NCBI GenBank assembly: GCA_964351365.1 | Contig: CAYGNP010000001.1 | Span: 62,001 to 126,000, forward strand | Direction of reading: 5' to 3' | Length of the DNA: 64,000 bases | Source: UBA1672 sp964351365 | GTDB taxonomy: Bacteria; Pseudomonadota; Alphaproteobacteria; Micavibrionales; Micavibrionaceae | Shown: positions 26,202 through 34,501 of the stretch, piece after piece | Position numbering within the stretch: the stretch's first letter is position 1 | Layout: every line of letters starts with the position of its first letter | Notes under the pieces: model-generated | Seen by the model: only the letters and a program-made list of their open reading frames with translations | What the model was told of the DNA's origin: nothing | The model's database searches: none | Made by a program: the position numbers and the translations under genes

Positions 26202-27278
26202 TTATCGCAATTTTAAGGTTGCGAGTCCAATCAAAGCAAGTATCACGGCAATAATCCAAAAGCGTATCACGATTGTCGGCTCTGACCATCCTTTTTTCTC
26301 GAAATGGTGATGCAGCGGAGCCATGGCGAAAACACGTTTTCCGGTGAGTTTGAAAGATGTGACCTGAACTATGACCGAGACTGTTTCCAGGACAAACAAG
26401 CCGCCAATGATTGCCAGCACTATTTCATGCTTGGTCATAATTGATATTGCGCCGAGCAAACCACCCATGGCCAATGAGCCGGTATCGCCCATGAAAATGG
26501 CGGCAGGAGGCGCGTTGTACCAGAGAAAACCCATGGCGCCGCCAATGAGCGCGCCACATATGATAGCAAGCTCTGCGGTTCCGGGCACATGGTGGAGATA
26601 AAGATAACCTGAGTAATCCACGCGGCCCACCAGATAGGCGATGAGCCCAAAACAGCCGGCGGCAATGGCGACGGGTACAATCGCCAAACCATCAAGGCCG
26701 TCCGTCAAGTTGACGGCGTTCGAAGAGCCGATCATCACGAGCAGGCACCAGGGTATAAAAAACCATGAGATATTAAGCAGAATATCTTTGAAAAACGGAG
26801 GTGCTATATGGGTGCTTAGAGTATCGGGCATCGTGTTCATAATCCCATAGGTTGCAATTCCGCCAATCACCAACTGGCCAAGGATTTTTATACGCCCGGG
26901 CAACCCCTTGGTGTTGCGCTTGGTGAGCTTAAGGAAGTCATCAGCAAATCCGATCGCTCCATAGCCTAGCATGACAAGCAGTGCGTTCCACATATAGGCG
27001 TTGGTTAAATCTGCCCATAGCAAAGTACTGAGCGCTACAGAGATGAGGATCATAAGCCCTCCCATGGTAGGTGTTCCGGCTTTTGCGAAATGCGTTTGCG
27101 GGCCATCATCTCTTATGGGCTGGCCTTGTGCCTGTTTTGATTTCAACCAGCGGATCATCGGCATTGCAATCACAAAGCAAATGATGAGCGCGGTCACAAT
27201 TGCTCCGCCCGTGCGAAATGTAACTGAGCGGAAAAGATCAAAGAAAAGGGCGTTATCAGCAAAGAGGTTATAGAGCAT
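26202..27278 (-). CDS. mraY: Phospho-N-acetylmuramoyl-pentapeptide transferase
   Basis: This 358-residue, ten-helix membrane enzyme makes lipid I. It shows GTPTMGGLMILISV, the aspartate pair in GFADDFLKL, NLTDGLDGLAI, FMGDTGSLAMGGLLG, and the MAPLHHHFEKKGW loop diagnostic of MraY. Its start overlaps the preceding orphan gene by 11 bp, which suggests coupled translation with that gene. Confidence 0.98.
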   Translation of the reverse strand: MLYNLFADNALFFDLFRSVTFRTGGAIVTALIICFVIAMPMIRWLKSKQAQGQPIRDDGPQTHFAKAGTPTMGGLMILISVALSTLLWADLTNAYMWNALLVMLGYGAIGFADDFLKLTKRNTKGLPGRIKILGQLVIGGIATYGIMNTMPDTLSTHIAPPFFKDILLNISWFFIPWCLLVMIGSSNAVNLTDGLDGLAIVPVAIAAGCFGLIAYLVGRVDYSGYLYLHHVPGTAELAIICGALIGGAMGFLWYNAPPAAIFMGDTGSLAMGGLLGAISIMTKHEIVLAIIGGLFVLETVSVIVQVTSFKLTGKRVFAMAPLHHHFEKKGWSEPTIVIRFWIIAVILALIGLATLKLR

Positions 27279-27738
27279 TTGTTACAATCTTTTGTTTCAT
27301 TTTATGCTCCTGCACAACGCGCAGCGCATCCGTCATTTGAATGCCTTGCGTCTCATTGTCTTGCTTGAAGATCATCAAATCGCCGGGACACAGAACATCA
27401 ATTACTATTCTCTCTAACTGGTCTTTTTTGTAAAGAGTTGAAAGTAAACTATTCACATTACGCATAACCGGCTTTTGCGGGCAGGCATAGACAAAATCGA
27501 GCGGTCCCATGGAAAACGGCACGGCGACCTCTTTTTTGATGTGTCTGTGGTTTGTGGCGCCGTAATCGCCGGGGTAATCCACGGGATTAAGCATGACTGT
27601 CTGGCGGCCGCGGCCTACATCGATCATATTGCCCACGCGGAAAATTATTCCGTTGGGGGTGTATGCCCGTTGCTGGACGCGTACGCTTGCTGTTCTGGTC
27701 TTTAAATGTGACCAGAAATACCTGTTATCTTCAATCAT
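27268..27738 (-). CDS. Unrecognised 156-residue protein in the murF position of the dcw cluster
   Basis: It lies between murE (37 bp away) and mraY (11-bp overlap), exactly where murF normally sits, but it is far too short for MurF and has no Mur-ligase P-loop. The protein is basic and predicted mixed alpha/beta, without signal peptide or membrane helix. The segment around residues 113-135 (IVIDVLCPGDLMIF followed by a GI-DAL pattern) faintly recalls the PGDLF-AL-G-DGH-A signature of MurE/MurF N-terminal domains. The DSR element is not seen, so homology is not established. A separately encoded substrate-binding domain for the membrane Mur ligase at 17812-19458 is an attractive but untested idea. 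Confidence 0.7.
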   Translation of the reverse strand: MIEDNRYFWSHLKTRTASVRVQQRAYTPNGIIFRVGNMIDVGRGRQTVMLNPVDYPGDYGATNHRHIKKEVAVPFSMGPLDFVYACPQKPVMRNVNSLLSTLYKKDQLERIVIDVLCPGDLMIFKQDNETQGIQMTDALRVVQEHKMKQKIVTNAL

Positions 27739-27775
27739 AAAAGTTTTTTACTCCATTTATTTACGCATTTACTTT

Positions 27776-29188
27776 TTATGTACGCAGTGCATTTTCGACT
27801 TCTTTTACGTCATCAAATTCTTCGGTTCTGTCCTTAAAAATCTGTCCTTGTTCATGCCCTTTTCCGGCCAGAAGCAGGACATCGTCCTCTTGCATTTGAC
27901 TGAGTGCAAACTCAATGGCCTTGCGCCGTCCAGAAATATTCTGAGCCTGCGGCGCGCCTTTTAAAATAGCTTCGCGAATTTCGCTTGCGTTTTCGCTGCG
28001 GGGGTTGTCGTCGGTTATGATCACCAGATCGGCATTATTTTGCGCTGCTTTGCCCATTATTGGGCGCTTTGCCTTATCCCTGTCTCCGCCGCAACCAAAA
28101 ACGCAGATCAATTTGCCCTTTGTATGGGGGCGCAAAGTCTTTAAAACTGTTTCCAGCGCATCGGGCGTGTGGGCATAATCCACATAAGCATGGCGGTTTT
28201 TTGTGTCGTTTGTGACATATTGCAGGCGTCCGGGGACAGGATATAGCAAATCCATATGCTTAACTATACGATCCGTATCGGTATTTTTTTCTGCTATAAC
28301 ACAACCAAGTGCACAAAGTGCATTCATTGCCTGAAATAGACCGGGGAGCGGCAGAGAAACAGTATATGGTTTCTTATTTATCGTTATCCTTAAATCTTGT
28401 TTAAAATCAATAGGTTTTGCGCTGTTTAGCGTGATGTTTTTGCCGTTTTTTCCGTATGATATTATCTTTACCTTGCGCTGTTTGCATATCGCCAGAAGCT
28501 GCTCATATTCCGGGATATCGGCATTAAGAACTGCGGTTCCATCTGGTTTTAAAAGCTCTGAAAACAGGCGCATTTTGGCGTTCAGGTACTCGCTCATATC
28601 TGCGTGATAATCAAGGTGATCCTGAGAAAAGCTCGTGAAGGCGGCGACGCTGATGATGGTGCCGTCCAACCTGTATTGCGCGAGACCATGGCTGGAGGCT
28701 TCCAGCGCGGTGTGGGTTATTCCAGCCTCGCAGAATTTGACGAATGTCTTATGTAATGTTACCGGGTCGGGCGTTGTCAGCCCCCCGCATAATGTGCCAA
28801 GCATGGCTGATTTCTTGCCCATAGCCTGCCAAAGCTGATTGGTGAAATGGACGACCGAGCTTTTGCCGTTGGTTCCGGTGACGGCAACGATCTGATCTGG
28901 CTGGGTTTTATAGTAATCGGCTGTAAGGTGGCCGAAAGATTTGCGCAATGTTTCACGTGAAATATTTAGTGAACAAACATGGTCTGGCAATGGTTTTGAG
29001 CCATCGGAGAGAATGGCCGATGCCCCGCGTTTTAGGGCTTCGGGGATGAAATCATGGCCGTCGGTTTTTTCCCCCGGCAAGGCGGCGAAAAGGAAACCCG
29101 GCTCAACGGCGCGGCTATCGGCGGTTATGCCCTTGATGGTGCTCAGGTCAAATTTGGGATTATGCGCAAACTCATTGAACGGAGGCAA
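27776..29188 (-). CDS. murE: UDP-N-acetylmuramoyl-L-alanyl-D-glutamate--2,6-diaminopimelate ligase
   Basis: This 470-residue Mur ligase has the N-terminal signature ITADSRAVEPGFLFAALPG with KTDGHDFI, P-loop VTGTNGKSSVVHFTNQLW, the FTSFSQDHLDYHADMSEYL segment, YVDYAHTPDALETVL, and the specificity motif ITDDNPRSE, where DNPR indicates meso-diaminopimelate as substrate. The peptidoglycan is thus predicted to be of the DAP type. It overlaps the end of ftsI by 17 bp. Confidence 0.97.
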   Translation of the reverse strand: MPPFNEFAHNPKFDLSTIKGITADSRAVEPGFLFAALPGEKTDGHDFIPEALKRGASAILSDGSKPLPDHVCSLNISRETLRKSFGHLTADYYKTQPDQIVAVTGTNGKSSVVHFTNQLWQAMGKKSAMLGTLCGGLTTPDPVTLHKTFVKFCEAGITHTALEASSHGLAQYRLDGTIISVAAFTSFSQDHLDYHADMSEYLNAKMRLFSELLKPDGTAVLNADIPEYEQLLAICKQRKVKIISYGKNGKNITLNSAKPIDFKQDLRITINKKPYTVSLPLPGLFQAMNALCALGCVIAEKNTDTDRIVKHMDLLYPVPGRLQYVTNDTKNRHAYVDYAHTPDALETVLKTLRPHTKGKLICVFGCGGDRDKAKRPIMGKAAQNNADLVIITDDNPRSENASEIREAILKGAPQAQNISGRRKAIEFALSQMQEDDVLLLAGKGHEQGQIFKDRTEEFDDVKEVENALRT

Positions 29189-30914
29189 GATGTCTCCTTC
29201 CAGAAGGTGTCTCTTTTGGGTCGCGGATATAGGGTTCCAGATCGCGGCCTATATCCTGCGCGGGGTTATACTTGTCTGTGGCCATTCCCAGAATTGAGGC
29301 CATTGAGGTTACAATGCGCTTAGCAGCGGGGGCGGCAACCCAGCCTGCGGTAGCGTAGCCGAAGCTTTTGGCGTTGCCTTTGGGCTCATCTACCATTACC
29401 ATAACCACATATCGTGGGTCGCTCATGGGGAAGGCACCAACGAAGGAGGAAATAAGCTTTTTGCGGTCGTAACGCCCGTTCACGCTCTTTTCAGCGGTTC
29501 CGGTTTTTCCGCCCACTTCAAGGCCAGAGACATCAGCGTTTTTACCTGTTCCCTTGGTCACAGCAAGGCGCATTAATTTGCGCATATCCGCGGAGGTTTT
29601 TTCGGAAATAACCTGAATTTGGCTCTGGATTGCGCCCTGGTCTTTCATCAGGAAATATGGTGTTATGCCAATACCGCCATTCACGATTGTGCCCACCGCC
29701 GCCGACATCTGCAAGGGCGTTGTCGCAAGACCGTGGCCGTAGGATACGGTCATTGTGGTGCTCTCGCTCCAGTTTGGTGGCGGGACGATCGGACGCCCTA
29801 CTTCCTTGATATCAATTTTCATTTCATTCAAAAGCCCCAGATCGTCATAAAAGGCATGGAGTGCCTTGCCGCCTATTTTCTGCCCCATCAGGGCGCTGCC
29901 GATATTCGAGGAATGGACAAAGACTTCGGGTATGTTCAAAATTCGTTTTTGGGCATGGTAATCATTGATCGTGTGCCAGCCGATTTTCAGGGGATTGCGG
30001 GCATCAAATTCGTCTTGCATCTTTGCGTTTTCAAGCTCTAGCAATCCGGCGGTTGAGAAGATTTTGAACATAGACCCAAGCTCGTAAACACCAAGGGTCA
30101 GGCGATTAAATTTCTGGTTTTCCTTGGCCTTGCTCGTGTCATTTAAGTCAAAATCGGGAAGGGAAACCGCGGCGATAACCTCGCCGGATTTAGCATCCAG
30201 AATGATCCCTGCCCCGCCAATCGCATTGAAGTCTGCCATTGCTTTTGAAACTTCTCGTTTGACGACATGTTGAAGGCGTAAATCAAGGGTTACATTTATA
30301 TCTTTTCCGGCGCTTAGGATATCATCAAAGCCGCGCTCCATGCCCGCAAGACCAAGCCCGTCACGCTGCATGTAGCCCACCATATGCGCGAAAAGTGCGC
30401 CTTGGGGGTAAATGCGTGTATATTCATATTGGAAGCCCAGAGCGGGATCGCCTATTTCCAAAATCTGACGTTGTTGCGCGGGGGTAATTTGCCGCGCAAT
30501 CCAGCCAAAGCGGTTATCGGCGCCAAGGATGCGCGCAGTTTTCTCCTTATCCAAATCCGGAAGTACGGAAGACAGGCTGAAGAGAAGCTGCCCCTGATCT
30601 TTGACCAAAGCAGGATCAACAAAGACTGAAGGGGTTTTCAACGTTGTGGCAATCAAGAATCCGTTGCGGTCATAGATATCACCGCGGCGAGGGGCGATGG
30701 CAGCAACCTGCTGCTCCTGCTGCACGTCATGATTTGCTTGCATTTGCGGGATTGTGCCCTGAACGATACTGAGATCCGCAAGACGAATTAAAACCAGAAG
30801 ATATGCCGCTATAAAAGAGACACTTAGTATCGATAATCTACCACGCGCCATGATGAAGGCCGATTGACGATCACCGCTTAGCTCAATCCGGTTATGGCGG
30901 GCATGTTTCCACAT
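29172..30914 (-). CDS. ftsI: Septal peptidoglycan transpeptidase FtsI (PBP3)
   Basis: The start is placed at the ATG at 30914, which overlaps the ftsL stop by one base (TAATG). The frame is open further upstream, but that part lies within ftsL. The 580-residue product has a basic tail, one membrane helix (ILSVSFIAAYLLVLIRLA), the dimerisation/pedestal domain with RGDIYDRNG, and the transpeptidase domain with SxxK in LGSMFKIFS, SxN in HSSNIGSALM, and KTGTAEK. It cross-links septal peptidoglycan with FtsW. Confidence 0.97.
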   Translation of the reverse strand: MWKHARHNRIELSGDRQSAFIMARGRLSILSVSFIAAYLLVLIRLADLSIVQGTIPQMQANHDVQQEQQVAAIAPRRGDIYDRNGFLIATTLKTPSVFVDPALVKDQGQLLFSLSSVLPDLDKEKTARILGADNRFGWIARQITPAQQRQILEIGDPALGFQYEYTRIYPQGALFAHMVGYMQRDGLGLAGMERGFDDILSAGKDINVTLDLRLQHVVKREVSKAMADFNAIGGAGIILDAKSGEVIAAVSLPDFDLNDTSKAKENQKFNRLTLGVYELGSMFKIFSTAGLLELENAKMQDEFDARNPLKIGWHTINDYHAQKRILNIPEVFVHSSNIGSALMGQKIGGKALHAFYDDLGLLNEMKIDIKEVGRPIVPPPNWSESTTMTVSYGHGLATTPLQMSAAVGTIVNGGIGITPYFLMKDQGAIQSQIQVISEKTSADMRKLMRLAVTKGTGKNADVSGLEVGGKTGTAEKSVNGRYDRKKLISSFVGAFPMSDPRYVVMVMVDEPKGNAKSFGYATAGWVAAPAAKRIVTSMASILGMATDKYNPAQDIGRDLEPYIRDPKETPSGRRHLASVQ

Positions 30915-31258
30915 TAGGGTAAATCCTGTGTTGCGCCGTAGGAAACTTCTCTGAAGGGCACGGGCGCTGGCAATGGCCCCTCTTCCGGGATATCGGTTTT
31001 GGAAAGCATGTCTTCGGATTGCGGACAGGTCATGCCCATGACATTTGCGGCTATGCTCTCCAGGCGTGCAGGATCGTTCAGGTAGGCCCATTCCGCTTTC
31101 AGGACGCGGATTGATTCCTCTTCCTGATCAATCGTGTTTTGCTTTGCGGTGATTTCGCGCTGAAGAATTTGTACACGGTGACTGATGTTCATCAGGGCCG
31201 CGCCGCTGATGGCGACGAGGGAGAAAACAATTGAATATTTAAGGAGTATTTTACGCAT
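30914..31258 (-). CDS. ftsL: Cell division protein FtsL
   Basis: The start is set at the ATG at 31258 (overlapping rsmH by 8 bp), because the earlier in-frame ATG lies deep in rsmH. The 114-residue product has the FtsL plan: a very short basic cytoplasmic end, one membrane helix (YSIVFSLVAISGAALM), then a periplasmic leucine-zipper-like coiled coil (RVQILQREITAKQNTIDQEE). A Pro-rich tail follows. FtsL bridges FtsB/FtsQ and activates FtsWI. The identification rests on topology and position, since FtsL sequence is poorly conserved. Confidence 0.88.
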   Translation of the reverse strand: MRKILLKYSIVFSLVAISGAALMNISHRVQILQREITAKQNTIDQEEESIRVLKAEWAYLNDPARLESIAANVMGMTCPQSEDMLSKTDIPEEGPLPAPVPFREVSYGATQDLP

Positions 31259-32192
31259 GAGACCCTCCGGATCTTTTTGCCGCACGCAGGCGCGCAGAGC
31301 GCGATCTTGGGTTTTCTCCGGTCTCTTTTTCACTGGGCTTTATTGCCTTGCGGGAGATGAGCTCAAAGATTTGCTTATGCGGGGCATCCGTCGATTGAGG
31401 CGCATGGCGAGAGCCGGAGATTGTTACCCCTGATTTTTCGCGCAAGAATTTTTTGACGCGAGAATCCTCCAGCGAATGGAAGGAGACCACAACCAAGCGC
31501 CCGCCCTCTTCGAGAATATCGATGGCAGCATCCAATGCACGATCAAGCTCGCCAAGCTCATCATTCACGGCGATGCGCAGGGCCTGAAATGTACGCGTTG
31601 CGGGGTCTACACCGTCCTTGGAGCGCGGAACGCAGGAGCGCACTATATCGGCGAGGTCGAGTGTTGTTTCGAATTTTTTTTCAGCGCGGCGTTCAACGAT
31701 TTTACGGGCGATGCGGCGGGATTTTCGCTCTTCACCATATTCATATATCAGATCAGCGAGCGCATTTTCTTCGTATGTATTCACGATATCCGCGGCGGTG
31801 GGCATATCGTTGGCTGTGTCCATGCGCATATCAAGCGCGCCATCAAAACGGAAGGAGAAGCCGCGCTGCGGCTGGTCAATCTGCATGGAGGAGACGCCGA
31901 TATCCAGCACGAAGCCGTTTATTTTTTTACCATCCAGAAGGGTTTTGACATCACCGAAACAGCCGCGCAGAAACATAAAGCGGTCTTTGTATTTTACCTT
32001 AAATTTTTCTGCTGTGGCTTGCGCGCCAGGGTCGCGATCAATGGCGTAGAGCGTGCAGTTTGCGGCATCTAATATAGCCGCGGAATAGCCGCCTGCGCCG
32101 AAGGTTCCATCAACGTAGGTTTCACCGTCTTTGGGATTGAGCGCGGCGAGCACTTCGGGGAGCATCACAGGGTAGTGAGGGCTTGTATTCAT
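31251..32192 (-). CDS. rsmH: 16S rRNA (cytosine(1402)-N4)-methyltransferase
   Basis: The start at 32192 overlaps the mraZ stop by 4 bp (ATGA). The product is 313 residues. It shows HYPVMLPEVLAAL, the SAM-binding VDGTFGAGGYSAAIL, DIGVSSMQIDQPQRGFSFR, RTFQALRIAVNDELGEL, and VVSFHSLEDSRVKKF, all diagnostic of RsmH (MraW). It methylates C1402 of 16S rRNA in the decoding centre. Confidence 0.97.
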   Translation of the reverse strand: MNTSPHYPVMLPEVLAALNPKDGETYVDGTFGAGGYSAAILDAANCTLYAIDRDPGAQATAEKFKVKYKDRFMFLRGCFGDVKTLLDGKKINGFVLDIGVSSMQIDQPQRGFSFRFDGALDMRMDTANDMPTAADIVNTYEENALADLIYEYGEERKSRRIARKIVERRAEKKFETTLDLADIVRSCVPRSKDGVDPATRTFQALRIAVNDELGELDRALDAAIDILEEGGRLVVVSFHSLEDSRVKKFLREKSGVTISGSRHAPQSTDAPHKQIFELISRKAIKPSEKETGENPRSRSARLRAAKRSGGSHA

Positions 32193-32650
32193 CCGCGCGC
32201 CCTTTCGGTTTGGGGAATGGTGAGCTTGCGCTCTTGCACTGCGCCTCTGGCCTGCTCTTTGCGGCGGGTAAAGAGCTCGGGGCTCCATATCTGGAATTTA
32301 CGGCCAAGCCCGACGAATGTGGCATTAGAAGAGATTTGTGCAGCCTTTAGCAGATGCGGGGGAATAGTGATGCGGCCATCACCGTCAATCACAAGTTGCA
32401 CACTTTCGCCAAAAATCGTTGTGGCCAGATCGTCCTGATCATCGGAAAACAGGTCGTAATGATCCATGCGCGTGCTGATTTCATCCATTTTGGCCCAATC
32501 AAACCCCTCCAGGCAGGTATGGTTGTGGGCGGAAAAGACGACAATGCCATGATGAAGCTGCTCTGCCAGGGCCGCGCGGAAAGGCGCCGGCATGGACACC
32601 CGGCCCTTTTTGTCCACCTTATTGGTGTATGTCGATAAGAATAACGCCAT
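32189..32650 (-). CDS. mraZ: Transcriptional regulator MraZ
   Basis: This 153-residue protein has two AbrB-like swapped-hairpin halves: VDKKGRVSMPAPFRAAL at residues about 12-28 and IDGDGRITIPPHLLKAAQIS at about 88-107. MraZ binds DNA as a ring-shaped oligomer and in E. coli represses its own operon. It is the first gene of the dcw cluster, and four operator-like repeats lie about 85-120 bp upstream of its start. Confidence 0.96.
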   Translation of the reverse strand: MALFLSTYTNKVDKKGRVSMPAPFRAALAEQLHHGIVVFSAHNHTCLEGFDWAKMDEISTRMDHYDLFSDDQDDLATTIFGESVQLVIDGDGRITIPPHLLKAAQISSNATFVGLGRKFQIWSPELFTRRKEQARGAVQERKLTIPQTERARG

Positions 32651-32735
32651 AAAGCCCTGTAATTCCTAGCCTTGCTCCAATAATTTATCTTTTTGAAAAC
32701 ACGAGAACACCGCTTGTGCCATAAAATGACACGAA

Positions 32736-32777
32736 ATGGATATATATGGGATATCATGGGAATTAATGGGACGTCAA
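32736..32777 (-). promoter_or_regulatory. mraZ promoter region with four MraZ-box repeats
   Basis: On the plus strand TGGRN repeats occur with exact 10-bp spacing: TGGAT at 32737, then TGGGA at 32747, 32757 and 32767. This matches the known E. coli MraZ operator (TGGGN repeats separated by 5 bp). Read on the minus strand, a TTGACG -35 element (32777 to 32772) lies just upstream, and the repeats fill the spacer and -10 region, where GATATC at 32755-32750 is the best, weak, -10 candidate. Binding would block the promoter, giving autorepression of the dcw operon. Confidence 0.7.
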
Positions 32778-33044
32778 GAATTGCCAGGAGGCTATACAGA
32801 GAAATAATGAGCTTAGCAGACATGTACGCGTGGACAAAAATGTGGATAAAACTGAGATAAATTTTTTAAGTTGCTCATAATTTATACATTTTTTATGCAG
32901 GGTATGCTTCGCAAGCCCTTGTACACTCTAGGTTTTTTCCTAAGACATTGCAAATCATCAAAAAGCTTGATTTTTATGTCAGATAATGCTAGTTGTAATT
33001 CCACTGATTGAACAGAATTCTGAGTGTGTGTGGGGAGAGACTTG

Positions 33045-33140
33045 ATGCTCGAAACATTCTTAATGATTGTTCTTGCTGTGAGTGGTGGCATGTTTTTAGG
33101 GACGATTTTATTTACCTATCATGTCAGCGATAGCAAGTAG
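33045..33140 (+). CDS. 31-residue single-helix membrane micro-protein
   Basis: ATG at 33045 to TAG at 33140. A GGGGAGAG ribosome binding site sits about seven bases upstream. After METFL-like acidic residues (MLETF) comes one hydrophobic helix of about 20 residues (LMIVLAVSGGMFLGTILF) with small-residue GG and a GxxxG-like face, and a short polar end (YHVSDSK). A strong intrinsic terminator follows 68 bp later, so it can form its own transcription unit between the divergent mraZ gene and rnpB. The family is not recognised. Small single-helix proteins of this kind often regulate membrane complexes. Confidence 0.6.
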   Translation: MLETFLMIVLAVSGGMFLGTILFTYHVSDSK

Positions 33141-33207
33141 AAGGCATTGTTTTAAAACAATATATCTGCTTGTGTTACAGATTTAGAGCATAAAGATCTT
33201 TTATAAG

Positions 33208-33241
33208 AAAACCGCCAAGTGGAGAATTTGGCGGTTTTTTT
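33208..33241 (+). terminator. Intrinsic terminator after the micro-gene
   Basis: CCGCCAA (33212-33218) pairs with TTGGCGG (33228-33234) around a 9-nt loop and is followed by seven T residues. Flanking A residues extend the stem, so it can also act on the minus strand. Confidence 0.85.
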
Positions 33242-33250
33242 GTCCAACAT

Positions 33251-33281
33251 AAAAAAAATATAAAAATGCATAAATTATGCA
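33251..33281 (-). terminator. Hairpin and T-tract downstream of rnpB
   Basis: On the minus strand the near-palindrome TGCATAATTTATGCA (33281-33267) is followed by a T-rich tract (33266-33251). It lies about 10 bases past the RNase P RNA 3-prime end. The stem is AT-rich, so termination may be aided by the second hairpin further on. Confidence 0.5.
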
Positions 33282-33291
33282 CACAGAAAAA

Positions 33292-33676
33292 GGTCGAAGA
33301 AATCTATAAGCCGGGTTCTGTCCTCATATTTCTATGAGTGATGACCATTCATCTTGGCGATTGATTGCTCAAACGCTCATGCGACCTACCCGGGAGACGG
33401 TGCGGAAACACCTTGCATTTACATGCGTGCCTCCCCTATTTGGTCTTGCTTCCGGCGGGGTTTACCATGCCACATTTGTTGCCAAATATGCGGTGCGCTC
33501 TTACCGCACCTTCTCACCTTTTCCTCTTTTCAAGAGGTAGTTTAAATTTCTTCAGCACTTTCCATCAAAGCTTGCGCCCTGTCCGGACGTTATCCGGCGC
33601 CGTTTTTCCGTGAAGCCCGGACTTTCCTCCCACCTTTGCCAAGGCTTTGGCGGGCGGCCATCCGATTTCTTCGACC
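33292..33676 (-). ncRNA. rnpB: RNase P RNA (bacterial type A)
   Basis: This is the catalytic RNA that matures tRNA 5-prime ends. On the minus strand the sequence contains the universal P4 strand GGAGGAAAGTCCGGGC near the 5-prime end and the 3-prime hallmark ACAGAACCCGGCTTATAG. The ends GGTCGAAGAAATC and GATTTCTTCGACC pair perfectly to form helix P1, which sets the boundaries (about 385 nt). The internal GATGAATGGTCATC helix is also typical. It lies between the micro-gene terminator and the amidase gene. No protein-coding frame here is real. Confidence 0.95.
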
Positions 33677-33708
33677 AAGGGCACTATACTCTTATTTATG
33701 ATGAAAAA

Positions 33709-34419
33709 TCAAACTTTATGCGGACGCAATAGAGAGCAGAGCCGCGCTATGGTTTCTTGGTTGATTTTACCCTCGGTGCCATGCGTGAAAACATCCGGAT
33801 AATAATGGCGCTGGAAGGCGGTGACAACATCCTGAAATGCCGCCATCGGATTGTAGCCCAGCTCGTTAAAAAGTTTTTCGGCCTCGTAATCATTGCGGGA
33901 TATCGCTTCGGCGCGGGTGTAATCTTCTGGTTTGGGGTGAGGCCAACGTCCAACGCCGTTTGCAGCCAGCCATTCCCAGTCAAAAAGCTCGCCAGGGTCT
34001 TGCTTGCGCTCGGGTGCCACATCGGAATGGCCCAGAACGTATTTGATCTCGTGCTTATCGATGATTTTGCGAGAGAGTTTGAGGACGGCTTGCATTTGCG
34101 CTTCGGGAAACGCGCGGTACCCGAATTCATGGCCGGGATTAACGATTTCTATGCCGATGGACGCCGAGTTGATGTCGTCTTCACCCTTCCAGTAGGATAC
34201 GCCTGCATGCCAGGCACGCTTGGCATCGGGGACAATATCCATGGTTGTTCCATCTTCATCGATAATATAATGAACACTTACGCCGCTTTTGGGGTCGCTC
34301 AGGCGGTCTTTTGCCTCTTTCATTGTTTTCATACCCGTATAATGCATAAGCAAGATATAGGGCTCTAAATCATCTCTGCGGTCTTCATAATTTTTGGGTT
34401 TAAAGAGCCATTGAAACAT
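33709..34419 (-). CDS. N-acetylmuramoyl-L-alanine amidase (AmiD/AmpD-like)
   Basis: This 236-residue protein is read from ATG 34419; the frame is open upstream, but that part is AT-rich and promoter-like. The amidase_2 zinc site is visible: first histidine in LLMHYTGM, WHAGVSYWKG, SIGIEIVNPGHEFGY with the catalytic glutamate region, and LGHSDVAPERKQDPGELFDW carrying the second histidine and the aspartate. A C-terminal helical peptidoglycan-binding-like unit follows (VVTAFQRHYYPD to TIARLCSLL). No signal peptide, so a cytoplasmic AmpD-type recycling role fits best, although the C-terminal unit is more like AmiD. Confidence 0.9.
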   Translation of the reverse strand: MFQWLFKPKNYEDRRDDLEPYILLMHYTGMKTMKEAKDRLSDPKSGVSVHYIIDEDGTTMDIVPDAKRAWHAGVSYWKGEDDINSASIGIEIVNPGHEFGYRAFPEAQMQAVLKLSRKIIDKHEIKYVLGHSDVAPERKQDPGELFDWEWLAANGVGRWPHPKPEDYTRAEAISRNDYEAEKLFNELGYNPMAAFQDVVTAFQRHYYPDVFTHGTEGKINQETIARLCSLLRPHKV

Positions 34420-34440
34420 TTTACGCGTAACCTTCGAATA

Positions 34441-34462
34441 GATATATAATAGATATATAATA
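34441..34462. repeat. Tandem 11-mer GATATATAATA in the amidase-msrA divergent promoter region
   Basis: Two perfect head-to-tail copies (34441-34451, 34452-34462) each contain a TATAAT hexamer in the plus direction. The gap is only 82 bp between divergent genes, so these probably supply -10 elements, but no clear -35 is seen. Confidence 0.5.
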
Positions 34463-34501
34463 GGTTTATTATACTCCTGTTTTCGTAAAAACAAAAGTGA
34501 G

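Noticed and set aside
30915..31091. Longer N-terminus for FtsI
   Set aside because: The extra 59 codons overlap ftsL in another frame and lack FtsI features; ATG 30914 forms a TAATG junction with ftsL.
32882..33091. Minus-strand 69-codon ORF upstream of mraZ
   Set aside because: No ribosome binding site and it overlaps the better supported plus-strand micro-gene.
33334..33613. Small plus-strand ORFs in the rnpB region
   Set aside because: They lie on the complement of the RNase P RNA, whose conserved elements explain the sequence.
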